Source: Dehalococcoidia bacterium
GTDB lineage: Bacteria; Chloroflexota; Dehalococcoidia; Dehalococcoidales; W498
Reading direction: 5' to 3'
DNA: 64,000 nt
Assembly: GCA_011170285.1 (NCBI GenBank)
Contig: DUEE01000014.1
Coordinates: 1 to 64,000, forward strand
Position numbers and translations under genes: made by a program. The notes beneath the pieces are model-generated. The model saw nothing but the letters and a program-made list of their open reading frames with translations, did not search any database and was not told the DNA's origin. This document shows, one piece after another, positions 52,510-60,966 of this stretch (the first letter of the stretch is position 1; the number at the start of each line of letters is the position of its first letter).

Positions 52510-53463
52510 TTAATTCAGAGGCAGTATCGCCCCGATAAACTGCCTCTGCCCTCTCAAGAACTCAGCCGATGATATAGCTCGCTTTCCCTCAATTTGAACC
52601 TTTAAAACGCCTAACATTCCATCTCCAGTACTGATGCCAAATGCAGCCTCTTCCCCTCCCCTGACTGGGGCCAGAGCTACCACCTGCCCTGGGTCAACTT
52701 TTCTTTCCTGAGGCAAAGGCACTGCCTCAATTATCTTAAGCTGCCTTCCCAGCCATCTGGTGTAGCCTCCCGGCCAGGGATGGAAGGAACGCACCTGCCG
52801 CCATATATCTATAGCCGGCAAATACCAGTCAATCTCACCTTCTTCCTTGGTGATTGGGCTACAATAGGTAGCTTCAGCTTCATTCTGAGGTTGATGGGCA
52901 AGCTCACCCCTTATCCAACAAGGTAAAACCTCCTGAAGCACCCTAGCTGCTACCTGAGAAAGCTTGGCGGTAAGTGAGCCAGTAGTATCAAGTGCCGAGA
53001 TAGAAATCTGTGCCTTAGTTAATACAGGACCAGTATCTAAACCCGTGTCAATCACCATAATACTCACTCCAGTAAAATCATCACCGGCTAGAATGGCTGC
53101 CGCTACTGGTGAGGCACCTCTAAATCTAGGCAGTAAAGACGGATGGATATTAATACACCCGTATTTGGGAATCTCTAGTACCGCCTGGGGTACAATTTGC
53201 CCAAACGCAGCCACCACTATAATATCGGGTTGGAAGCTAGTCATTTGATCTACCGCCTCAGCCCTCCTTAAACTAACCGGCTGTACCACTGGCAGCCTCC
53301 AAGTTATTGCTGCTTTTTTCACCGGACTATAAGTCAGGGAACGCCCCCTGCCCATCGGTTTATCAGGCTGAGTATAAACAGCCACCACTTGGTATTCATT
53401 AAGAATAAGGTGATCAAGACACGGGACAGCAAACTCAGGGGTGCCCATAAAAATAACTCGCAA
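52510..53463 (-). CDS. fmt: methionyl-tRNA formyltransferase
   Basis: The 317-residue protein has RVIFMGTPEFAVPCLDHLI at the N-terminus, the catalytic INIHPSLLPRFRGASPVAAAIL (Asn-His), VSIMVIDTGLDTGPVL with the catalytic Asp, and a C-terminal OB-like domain with FHPWPGGYTRWLG. It formylates Met-tRNAi with 10-formyl-tetrahydrofolate. The TTG at 53463 is chosen: GGAGG lies 6 bases upstream and the protein then starts at the conserved point; earlier frames would add 11 non-conserved residues. It faces the dnaA gene across a 500-bp gap holding a large direct repeat. Confidence 0.95.
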   Translation of the reverse strand: MRVIFMGTPEFAVPCLDHLILNEYQVVAVYTQPDKPMGRGRSLTYSPVKKAAITWRLPVVQPVSLRRAEAVDQMTSFQPDIIVVAAFGQIVPQAVLEIPKYGCINIHPSLLPRFRGASPVAAAILAGDDFTGVSIMVIDTGLDTGPVLTKAQISISALDTTGSLTAKLSQVAARVLQEVLPCWIRGELAHQPQNEAEATYCSPITKEEGEIDWYLPAIDIWRQVRSFHPWPGGYTRWLGRQLKIIEAVPLPQERKVDPGQVVALAPVRGGEEAAFGISTGDGMLGVLKVQIEGKRAISSAEFLRGQRQFIGAILPLN

Positions 53464-53519
53464 TTTAATCCTCCTTCCACTCAATTCTAACATCAAAGAT
53501 ATTTGTTAACAATCAGCTC

Positions 53520-53626
53520 TTTTATATCTACCAGGCAAATATTAAAGAAATAAACAAGCTTCACAGACCTAACAAGGGGAAACAGGAGCTAACAATGACC
53601 AGCAATTAACACCAAAAACCTTGCCA
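53520..53626. repeat. 107-bp direct repeat, copy 1
   Basis: It runs from TTTTATATCTAC to CTTGCCA and differs from the copy at 53704-53810 at four positions. Inside is a minimal frame with a ribosome site: AGGAG then ATG-ACC-AGC-AAT-TAA (53595-53609). Weaker similarity continues for about 20 bases past the right end. Confidence 0.9.
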
Positions 53627-53703
53627 GCTAAAAAGCCAGCTGGTATTATTAAGGCAAAATATAGACAGTCGTCGATATAGGAAGATTTTTCTATGCCCCA
53701 CCA

Positions 53704-53810
53704 TTTTATATCTACGAGGCAAATATTAAAGAAATAAACAAGACTGACAGACCTAACAAGGGGAAACAGGAGCTAACAATGACCAGCAATTAACACCAAA
53801 AACCTTGCCA
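53704..53810. repeat. 107-bp direct repeat, copy 2
   Basis: The second copy, offset by 184 bases from the first, keeps the AGGAG and the ATG-ACC-AGC-AAT-TAA frame (53779-53793). It lies 150 bases upstream of dnaA. The pair is in the dnaA-fmt divergent gap and has no recognisable DnaA boxes. Confidence 0.9.
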
Positions 53811-53962
53811 CTAAAGAAGCTCGGTATGATATGCTATTAGTATCTTTTCACAATCTCCCAACAAGCTTCGGCTAAATCTGCTATTGTTTCCAATAGTGTT
53901 GGCGAAATGGTAGCTCAGTTTTATGATGGAGCTTAAAGACTTAACGATAAGGTGGAGGTTTA

Positions 53963-55297
53963 ATGAAAGTTGAGTCGGCGCAAGAAATTTGGGAAGCTGC
54001 CTTGGGTGAATTGCAAATCCAAGTCAGCAAGCCAAACTACCGGACATGGCTGGCAAAAACTGTAGGCTTAAGTTACCAAGATAATAAGTTAGTTGTTGGT
54101 GTGCCCAGCCCTTTTATCGCTGAATACTTAGACAAGAACCAGCGCTCCTTAATTGAAAAAACACTCATCGGTCTTACTCATCATGACGCCAATATAATTT
54201 TCCAAGTTGATGGGAGGTATCAAAATTCAGGAAGTAGTAATGGTGAGAGAGGAAATATCTCCTTTACCACAACACAAACCCCCAATTTCAATTCAAAATA
54301 TACCTTCGATTCCTTCGTTGTCGGTAGCTCTAATTGCCTAGCTCACGCTGCTGCGCTGGAAGTATCCCGAAACCCTGGTGGTACCCATAATCCGTTATTC
54401 ATACATGGCGGGGTAGGATTAGGTAAGACACATCTACTGCAAGCTATTGGTCATGCCGCTCTTGCTAGCCATATCCGGGTGCTGTATGTTAGTACCGAAC
54501 AATTTACCAACGAGTTTATAAATGCTATTCAAGAGAGGAAAACCAGAGAATTCCGACACAAATATAGAAGTGTTAATATATTGTTAATTGATGATATCAA
54601 CTTTATCGCCGGTAAAGGGCAGACAGAGGAAAGCTTTTTCCACACTTTTGACGAGCTACATAACGCTAATCGCCAGATTGTTATTACTAACCATTGTCCT
54701 CCTGAATCTATACCTTTGTTACAAGAACGGTTACGCTCCCGCCTCGAATGGGGATTAGTTACTGGTATTCAACCGCCTGATTTTAAGACACGCATAGCTA
54801 TTCTACAGGCCAAAGCCAAAGATAAAGGGTTAAATGTTACTCTAGATGTACTAGGGCTTATTGCACAACGAGCTCATCGAAATGTAAGAGAGCTGGAAGG
54901 TTACCTCAACCGGGTTATTGCTTATGCCAAGCTGGTTAGAGCTTCAGTTAACTCTGAACTAGCCACTAAAGCACTTGAGGATATAACCAGTAAGAATACC
55001 AAACATCCTGCTATCACCCTTACTTTAATAATGGAAGCAGTAGCTGAAAGCTTCCAATTAAGTCCTTCGGACTTAAAAAGCGGGAGGAGAGATAGGAAAA
55101 CTGCTCTAGCCCGACAGGTAGCAATGTATCTTATTAGACAGGAAACAAACTGCCCACTAGCTCAAATTGGCAAAGAGCTGGGGAATAGAGACCATTCCAC
55201 CGTTATCCACGCTTATAAAAAAATAGAAAGTCATATTAATACCAACTCTGACTTGAAACGCCAAATTTTGGATATTCAACGAAGTATAGAATCTTAA
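53963..55297 (+). CDS. dnaA: chromosomal replication initiator protein DnaA
   Basis: The 444-residue protein has domain I (IWEAALGELQIQVSKPNYRTWL), a short linker, domain III AAA+ ATPase (YTFDSFVVGSSNCLAHAAAL, Walker A GGVGLGKTHLLQ, Walker B ILLIDDINFIAGK, sensor region LQERLRSRLEWGL) and domain IV with the DnaA-box helix-turn-helix signature GNRDHSTVIHAYKKI. It binds DnaA boxes and melts the origin. GGTGGAGG lies before ATG 53963. A small perfect hairpin CTATTG-TTTC-CAATAG (53881-53896) and the repeats lie upstream. Confidence 0.97.
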   Translation: MKVESAQEIWEAALGELQIQVSKPNYRTWLAKTVGLSYQDNKLVVGVPSPFIAEYLDKNQRSLIEKTLIGLTHHDANIIFQVDGRYQNSGSSNGERGNISFTTTQTPNFNSKYTFDSFVVGSSNCLAHAAALEVSRNPGGTHNPLFIHGGVGLGKTHLLQAIGHAALASHIRVLYVSTEQFTNEFINAIQERKTREFRHKYRSVNILLIDDINFIAGKGQTEESFFHTFDELHNANRQIVITNHCPPESIPLLQERLRSRLEWGLVTGIQPPDFKTRIAILQAKAKDKGLNVTLDVLGLIAQRAHRNVRELEGYLNRVIAYAKLVRASVNSELATKALEDITSKNTKHPAITLTLIMEAVAESFQLSPSDLKSGRRDRKTALARQVAMYLIRQETNCPLAQIGKELGNRDHSTVIHAYKKIESHINTNSDLKRQILDIQRSIES

Positions 55298-55541
55298 CTT
55301 AAGGCTGTGAGTTACTAATTAACTTTCTCCACACTATAATAACACTCTACAAAAAATCAAAGTAGCTACCAATTGTGAATAAATCCCGAGTACTGTTAGT
55401 AATTTCATCAAAGAACGCCTTCCAAAATATTATCCAAACAGGATTTCACCTACTCTTAACAAGTAGTATTATTAATATTACTACTAGTATAATTGTAATT
55501 GATTAATAAGAGCAGAACTATAATAAAGGTGTTAATACATA
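55298..55541. other. candidate replication origin (oriC) between dnaA and obgE
   Basis: The 244-bp gap has three near-consensus DnaA boxes: TTCTCCACA (55325-55333), TTATTCACA read on the minus strand (55382-55374) and TTATCCAAA (55430-55438). They are followed by a strongly AT-rich stretch (55455-55510) that includes the inverted pair AGTAGTA (55462-55468) / TACTACT (55479-55485). DnaA boxes next to an AT-rich unwinding region beside dnaA is the usual origin layout. None of the boxes is a perfect match. Confidence 0.45.
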
Positions 55542-56810
55542 ATGTTTGATAGAGTTGGAATTGTAGTGAAGGCAGGGGATGGGGGAAATGGAGTGGTGAG
55601 CTTCCGGCGGGAGAAGTTTATTCCTTTTGGGGGGCCTGATGGTGGAGACGGTGGGAATGGCGGAGATGTAGTAATTATAGCTGATTCTAGTGTTACCGAT
55701 CTCAGTATATTCAAGCAGAAGGGGTTTTATAAAGCAGGTAATGGTAAGAATGGCAAGAGCAAAAAGAGGCATGGGAAGAAAGGGGAAAATCTAATATTAG
55801 CCGTTCCAGTGGGCACCGTGGTCTCGTATGAGACGCAAATAGCCGCTAATGCTACAGTAGCTGATTTAGAACAGCCTGGTCAGAAGGTAGTAATGGCTGA
55901 TGGTGGTAAAGGGGGATTGGGTAATACCCATTTTAGTTCGTCGACTAATCAAGCCCCACAGATTGCTCAAGAGGGAGAGGTTGTGGGGGTGAATCGAATA
56001 ATATTGGAGATGAGGCTTATTGCTGATGTAGGTATTATCGGTTATCCCAATGTGGGTAAGTCTACCCTATTGGCTACTGTTTCAGCAGCCAAACCTAAAA
56101 TTGCTAACTATCCATTTACCACCCGTGAGCCTATCTTGGGTGTGGCTTATATGGGACAGCGGAGCTTTGTATTGGCTGAGATTCCTGGGTTAATTGATGG
56201 CGCGCACCTTGGTCGGGGTTTGGGATATGATTTTCTGCGTCATATTATTCGTACTAAAATAATTGTTCACTTGATAGATGGTAAATCGGTATCTCCGGCT
56301 GACGATATGGTACAGCTAAACTCGGAGCTGAGCTTATTTGATTCGGCTCTGGCTAAGAAGCCGCAGCTTGTGGTAGTAAATAAGATTGATTTGCCCCAGG
56401 TCCAGACTCAGTTAGATGAGATAAAGGAGGCTTTTAATAGTGCTGGAACCACTGTCCTGTTTATTTCCGCAGCTACCTCGGAGGGTGTTTCTGATCTTGT
56501 GGCTGAAATTATGAAGATGCTGGAGCAGGTTAGTGCTGAGAAAGAAGCTGGAGAGAGAATGCCCAGGAAGGTTTTCCGTCCTCAGCCGAGGAGGATTGAA
56601 ATCAGTGTACATAAGGAAGGGAATACTTTTATGGTGGTGGCGCCTGAAGTGCAGCGCATTGTAGCCAGAACAGATGTAACTAGCTCTGAAGTACAGCGGC
56701 AACTTAACAGGCAGTTCCAAAGGCTAGGGGTGAGAAAGGCTTTGGAGAAGGCTGGGGCTAAGCCGGGCGATAGAGTGCGTTGTGGGAATTTAGAGTGGGA
56801 GTGGTATTAG
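55542..56810 (+). CDS. obgE: Obg family GTPase
   Basis: The 422-residue protein has the glycine-rich Obg fold (residues 1-158: AGDGGNGVVSFRREKFIPFGGPDGGDGGNGGDV), a GTPase domain with P-loop GYPNVGKSTL, switch YPFTTREP, DxxG as EIPGLIDGAHLGRGLG and NKID, and a C-terminal OCT domain (about 345-422) with RPQPRRIEISVHKEG. It is an essential ribosome-assembly and stress GTPase. AAAGGTG lies before the ATG. It ends 1 base from nadD. Confidence 0.96.
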   Translation: MFDRVGIVVKAGDGGNGVVSFRREKFIPFGGPDGGDGGNGGDVVIIADSSVTDLSIFKQKGFYKAGNGKNGKSKKRHGKKGENLILAVPVGTVVSYETQIAANATVADLEQPGQKVVMADGGKGGLGNTHFSSSTNQAPQIAQEGEVVGVNRIILEMRLIADVGIIGYPNVGKSTLLATVSAAKPKIANYPFTTREPILGVAYMGQRSFVLAEIPGLIDGAHLGRGLGYDFLRHIIRTKIIVHLIDGKSVSPADDMVQLNSELSLFDSALAKKPQLVVVNKIDLPQVQTQLDEIKEAFNSAGTTVLFISAATSEGVSDLVAEIMKMLEQVSAEKEAGERMPRKVFRPQPRRIEISVHKEGNTFMVVAPEVQRIVARTDVTSSEVQRQLNRQFQRLGVRKALEKAGAKPGDRVRCGNLEWEWY

Positions 56811-56811
56811 C

Positions 56812-57411
56812 ATGAATATAGGGGTGATGGGAGGTACTTTTGACCCGGTTCACAAGGGGCACCTTATTGTAGCTGAGGAGGTAAGAGTCCAGCTAAACTT
56901 GGCTGAGGTTCTATTTGTACCGGCTGGTCAACCGTGGCTAAAGGCGAATAGTCCTATTACTGATGCTGAGCACCGTATACAAATGGTGCGCCTTGCCATT
57001 TCTGATAAACCTTACTTCAAACTGTCCACTATGGAGATAGAGCGAGCCGGTCCATCATATACTGTCGACACCATTACAGAATTACAAGGTCAGCTTGGAC
57101 TTGGGGATAATCTATTTTTTATTCTAGGTTGGGAGAATGTAGCCGAGTTACCTCAGTGGCGCGAGCCATCTCGGCTGATAAAAATGTGTTACCTGGTGGC
57201 AGTCCCTCGACCCGGCTATCCAGCTCCTGACCTTAACTCTCTGGAAGGGGATATCCCTGGGTTGTCTCAAAGCGTTATCCTGATTGACACACCAAAAATA
57301 GATATAAGTGCCTCAGCAATCAGAAACCAAGTTGCCCAGGGTCTATCTATTACTCACCTCGTCCCCGAGGCGGTGGAGAGATACATCAATCGGCATAAAT
57401 TATATCACTGA
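56812..57411 (+). CDS. nadD: nicotinate-nucleotide adenylyltransferase
   Basis: The 199-residue nucleotidyltransferase has MGGTFDPVHKGHLIVAEEV (the HxGH motif), EVLFVPAGQPWLK, the ELGPSYTVDTI-like GPSYTVDTI and the C-terminal ISASAIRNQVAQG (ISxTxxR). It makes deamido-NAD from nicotinate mononucleotide. It has no ribosome site of its own, starts 1 base after obgE and is probably translated by coupling. It ends 30 bases from the convergent gyrB. Confidence 0.95.
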   Translation: MNIGVMGGTFDPVHKGHLIVAEEVRVQLNLAEVLFVPAGQPWLKANSPITDAEHRIQMVRLAISDKPYFKLSTMEIERAGPSYTVDTITELQGQLGLGDNLFFILGWENVAELPQWREPSRLIKMCYLVAVPRPGYPAPDLNSLEGDIPGLSQSVILIDTPKIDISASAIRNQVAQGLSITHLVPEAVERYINRHKLYH

Positions 57412-57441
57412 ACAGACTAACTAGAACTTAAGGGTTAGGTA

Positions 57442-59373
57442 TTAAATATCCAGGTTTCTGACATTTTTGGCGTGGGCCTGGATGAAGGATTTGCGGGGTG
57501 GGACCTCGTTACCCATTAGCATGTGAAATATATGGTCAGCATTGGCAGCATCACCTACACTTACTGAAAGAAGGGTGCGGCTGGCTGGATTCATAGTGGT
57601 TTCCCACAGTTGCTCAGCACTCATTTCTCCCAGTCCCTTGTAGCGCTGAATCTCTACCTTTTTAGCCTCTTTTAGCTTGCGCATTACTTCTTGCTTTTCC
57701 TCTTCCGAGTAAACCCAGTGCTGGAGCTTGGGGGTTCTAACACTGTATAGGGGTGGCTGGGCAATAAAAAGGTGACCATGGTTAATTAGCGTCACCATGT
57801 GTCGGAAGAAGAAGGTCAGCAGTAGGGTGCGGATGTGAGAGCCATCAACATCAGCGTCCGTCATAAGGATAACCCGATGATACCGTAGCTTTGATAGGTC
57901 CAACTCATCATCTATGCCGGCTCCCAGAGCAGTAATGATGGCGCGGATTTCTTGGTGAGACAGCGTCTTATCTGGGGGGGCTTTTTCAACATTGAGGATT
58001 TTACCCCGCAATGGTAGGATGGCCTGAAAGCGACGATTCCGTCCCTGTTTGGCTGAGCCACCGGCTGATGGTCCCTCCACTAGATATAGTTCACAGTGGG
58101 ACGGCTCTTTCTCTGAGCAGTCAGCCAGTATCCCGGGCAGAGTGCTTGCATCCAGGCTACTCCTTTTTATTATTAAATCACGAGCCTTTCGCGCTGCTTC
58201 TCTGGCTTTGGCGGCAGTAAGACACTTTTCTATGATTTTTCTGGCGTCATCGGGATGCTCTTCAAGGTAAAGGGATAAACCTTCACTCACCACGCTTTCC
58301 ACTTCGCTTTTAACTTCAGGGTTGCCCAGCTTAGCTTTGGTCTGTCCCTCAAATTGTGGCTCGGAAAGCTTGACACTAATAATGGCAGTAAGCCCCTCTC
58401 TAACATCATCTCCTACTAGGTTAGACTCATCCTCTTTGAGAAGGTTATTTTTATGGGCATAGTCATTAAGAACTCTGGTTAATGCTGAACGGAAGCCAGT
58501 AAGGTGAGTGCCTCCATCTATAGTATTAACGCAGTTAGCAAAGCTAAAAGTGGATTCGGTAAAGCCTTCATTATACTGAAGGGCTGCCTCGACTATGGTG
58601 CTGTTTACCATTTTAGAGATATAAATAGGCTGGGGATGGCGGACTATCCGGCTACGGTTAAGGTGTCGAACAAAGCTACTAATTCCACCCTCAAAGTAGA
58701 AAGTCTTCTCGCTATCCTTTGTTTCATCCTTGAGACATATTTCCAGTTCCTTATTCAGGTAAGCCATCTCTCGCAGACGCTCGATTAGAGCGTCAAAATC
58801 ATAGTTGACCTTACTGAATATCCCTTCATCGGCAAGAAAGGTGACACTAGTGCCAGTATCACTGGCTTGACCAATCTCGATAACTTCTCCTTGGGGTATG
58901 CCTTGCCTGTATTCCTGTTGATATAGCTTGCCATCACGTCTGACATTAACCCTGAGCCAAGAGGAAAGAGCATTTACTACTGAGGCACCTACTCCGTGCA
59001 ATCCGCCTGATACTTGATAGATGTGACCGCCGAATTTCGCCCCGGCGTGCAGTGTAGTCATTACTGTCTCCAGGGCTGATAGATTGGTAGCCGGGTGAAT
59101 GTCTAACGGAATACCGCGTCCGTTATCTTCAACTCTAACGGCGCCATCTTTTTGGATGGTGACTACAATTTTAGTACAGCACCCAGCCATGGCTTCGTCA
59201 ATACTGTTGTAGACGATTTCATATAACAGATGATGCAGTCCGCGTTGGTCAGTACTGCCAATATACATACCAGGGCGGCGGCGTATCGCTTCCCGCCCGC
59301 CCAGGACCTGAATGTCCTCGGCGGTATACTCATTATTCAAAGGCTCAGTTAGAGAAGTCGTATCCTGTGTCAT
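57442..59373 (-). CDS. gyrB: DNA gyrase subunit B
   Basis: The 643-residue subunit has a GHKL ATPase domain ([55 protein letters not shown]), a transducer domain and a TOPRIM domain ([42 protein letters not shown]), then the C-terminal [17 protein letters not shown]. With GyrA (at 43.9 kb) it supercoils DNA. ATG 59373 is used; AAAGGAG is 12 bases upstream. It has its own promoter with an extended -10. Confidence 0.96.
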   Translation of the reverse strand: MTQDTTSLTEPLNNEYTAEDIQVLGGREAIRRRPGMYIGSTDQRGLHHLLYEIVYNSIDEAMAGCCTKIVVTIQKDGAVRVEDNGRGIPLDIHPATNLSALETVMTTLHAGAKFGGHIYQVSGGLHGVGASVVNALSSWLRVNVRRDGKLYQQEYRQGIPQGEVIEIGQASDTGTSVTFLADEGIFSKVNYDFDALIERLREMAYLNKELEICLKDETKDSEKTFYFEGGISSFVRHLNRSRIVRHPQPIYISKMVNSTIVEAALQYNEGFTESTFSFANCVNTIDGGTHLTGFRSALTRVLNDYAHKNNLLKEDESNLVGDDVREGLTAIISVKLSEPQFEGQTKAKLGNPEVKSEVESVVSEGLSLYLEEHPDDARKIIEKCLTAAKAREAARKARDLIIKRSSLDASTLPGILADCSEKEPSHCELYLVEGPSAGGSAKQGRNRRFQAILPLRGKILNVEKAPPDKTLSHQEIRAIITALGAGIDDELDLSKLRYHRVILMTDADVDGSHIRTLLLTFFFRHMVTLINHGHLFIAQPPLYSVRTPKLQHWVYSEEEKQEVMRKLKEAKKVEIQRYKGLGEMSAEQLWETTMNPASRTLLSVSVGDAANADHIFHMLMGNEVPPRKSFIQAHAKNVRNLDI

Positions 59374-59533
59374 AGCTAGTCGTTGCTCCTTTACTAGTAG
59401 TGAGGACAAAAAGAGAACAGCAAATTAGGATTCTGGATAGATATGGAGAGACGAGAGTAGCTTCTAACTTTAATAGAAGAGGCTAGGTGATTGTATGCAG
59501 TTAGTAAAGCTAACGAAACGGTCATTTATTGTT

Positions 59534-59562
59534 ATTATAGCACAATGCAGATATAAGGTGAA
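59534..59562 (-). promoter_or_regulatory. promoter of gyrB
   Basis: On the minus strand -35 TTCACC (59562-59557), a 17-bp spacer and a perfect -10 TATAAT (59539-59534) preceded by TGC, an extended -10. The predicted leader to gyrB is about 155 bases. Confidence 0.5.
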
Positions 59563-59600
59563 GCTGTGACATCTGGTATGGAGTTGAATATGGCTCAAAC

Positions 59601-60848
59601 TTACTTAAGTAGCCCTTGTAGTTGGTTAATGAGGATGGTTTTTTGTTGGGCAGTGGTCATATCCCGCAGTATTACCGTGCCCGCCTTTATCTCTTCGTCG
59701 CCAATAATTACGGTGTGATGGACACCTAAGGTATTTGCCTGTCTCAATTGAGCTTTCAAGCTCTTTGAACCTATAGCTTCTATTACCCCGATACCGTTCT
59801 TTCTAAGCGTGGATGCTAACTTTACCGTCTCGTCCTTGGCTTCATCACCCACATTGGCAATAAAAACCCGTGGTCTGGGTAGAGCCGGGACGGGGATATT
59901 CTGCCTCTTTAGGTTGAGTATTATTCGTTCTATGCCAGAGGCGAAGCCAATAGCCGGGGTAGGTTTACCACCCAGTTCCTCAATCAGGTCATCATACCGT
60001 CCGCCACCACCGAGAGTGCTCTGCGCGCCTTCTGCCTCAGGCTGAATCTCAAATACTGTTCTGGTGTAGTAGTCAAGCCCTCTAACTAGGCAGTGATTTA
60101 CTATGAAGGGAAGTTCAAGCAGTTCCAGGTATCTTTTCAATTTATTGAAGTGGGTATCACATTGTTGACAAAGGTAGTCAATGCTTCGGGGAGCAGAGTT
60201 AGCTATTTGCTGGCATAATGGCTTTTTGCAGTCAAGCAGGCGAAGCGGATTTCTCTTTAGCCTGGTTTTGCAGTCTGAGCACAGGTCACGGGTGTAGTTG
60301 GCGTAGTAATCCTTCAGGACGGTTAAATATCCTGGTCGACACTTTTTACAACCGATGCTATTGAGCTGGAGTGAGAGGAGATGCAGACCCAGAGCGAGGA
60401 AGAATTGCCATGCCGTATCAATGACTTCGGCATCAAGGGCAGGGTCGTCATCACCGATAGCCTCATAACCAAACTGATAGTGTTGGCGGTATCTCCCTGA
60501 CTGGGGTCTTTCGTATCTAAAAATTGAAGTAATATAATACAGTTTTACCGGTTGTGGCAAACTGTGCAGCCCATGTTCCAGATAGGCTCGGCATATCGGG
60601 GCTGTGCCCTCAGGTCTCAGGGTTATCTGATTGCCGCCCCTGTCCTGGAAGGTATACATTTGCTTTTCTACAATGTCAGTTCCTTCGCCCACGCTGCGAG
60701 AGAAGAGCTGCGTATCCTCAAAGGCTGGGGCATCAAGACGCTCATAGCCATAAAGTTGACATATATTAGCCACTTCTTGCTCTATATAGCGCCAATATGC
60801 TTGTTCTTTGGGTAGAATATCTGAGGTTCCTCGCGGTACCCGATACAT
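59601..60848 (-). CDS. hisS: histidyl-tRNA synthetase
   Basis: The 415-residue class II synthetase has motif 1 near ERLDAPAFEDTQLFSRSVGEGTD, motif 2 LRPEGTAPICRAYLEH with FRYERPQSGRYRQHYQFGYE, the His-specific GLDYYTRTVFE and motif 3 region GGGGRYDDL / GFASGIERI. A C-terminal anticodon-binding domain follows (PRPRVFIANVGDEAKDE). It charges tRNA-His. The zinc-like CxxC and CDSC clusters (residues 175-245) belong to an insertion common in some bacteria. It is divergent from relA. Confidence 0.96.
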   Translation of the reverse strand: MYRVPRGTSDILPKEQAYWRYIEQEVANICQLYGYERLDAPAFEDTQLFSRSVGEGTDIVEKQMYTFQDRGGNQITLRPEGTAPICRAYLEHGLHSLPQPVKLYYITSIFRYERPQSGRYRQHYQFGYEAIGDDDPALDAEVIDTAWQFFLALGLHLLSLQLNSIGCKKCRPGYLTVLKDYYANYTRDLCSDCKTRLKRNPLRLLDCKKPLCQQIANSAPRSIDYLCQQCDTHFNKLKRYLELLELPFIVNHCLVRGLDYYTRTVFEIQPEAEGAQSTLGGGGRYDDLIEELGGKPTPAIGFASGIERIILNLKRQNIPVPALPRPRVFIANVGDEAKDETVKLASTLRKNGIGVIEAIGSKSLKAQLRQANTLGVHHTVIIGDEEIKAGTVILRDMTTAQQKTILINQLQGLLK

Positions 60849-60931
60849 ACTAACTTTCCCCTTTATTTTCTCTGTGCTTTTTAAGCTAGAATACAGTATT
60901 AGCGCTAGGGTTGTAAAGGTGAAACTAGATT

Positions 60932-60960
60932 TTGCACAAGTGACCCTGTTGCGTTATACT
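60932..60960 (+). promoter_or_regulatory. promoter of relA, placing the start of transcription at the ATG
   Basis: -35 TTGCAC (60932-60937), 17-bp spacer, -10 TATACT (60955-60960). The relA ATG is at 60967, only 6 bases after the -10, so the transcript should begin at or next to the start codon. Confidence 0.55.
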
Positions 60961-60966
60961 TGAAAT

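Noticed and set aside
55518-55772. Minus-strand frames over the start of obgE
   Set aside because: The glycine-rich Obg N-terminus on the plus strand explains the sequence; the complement is naturally proline-rich.
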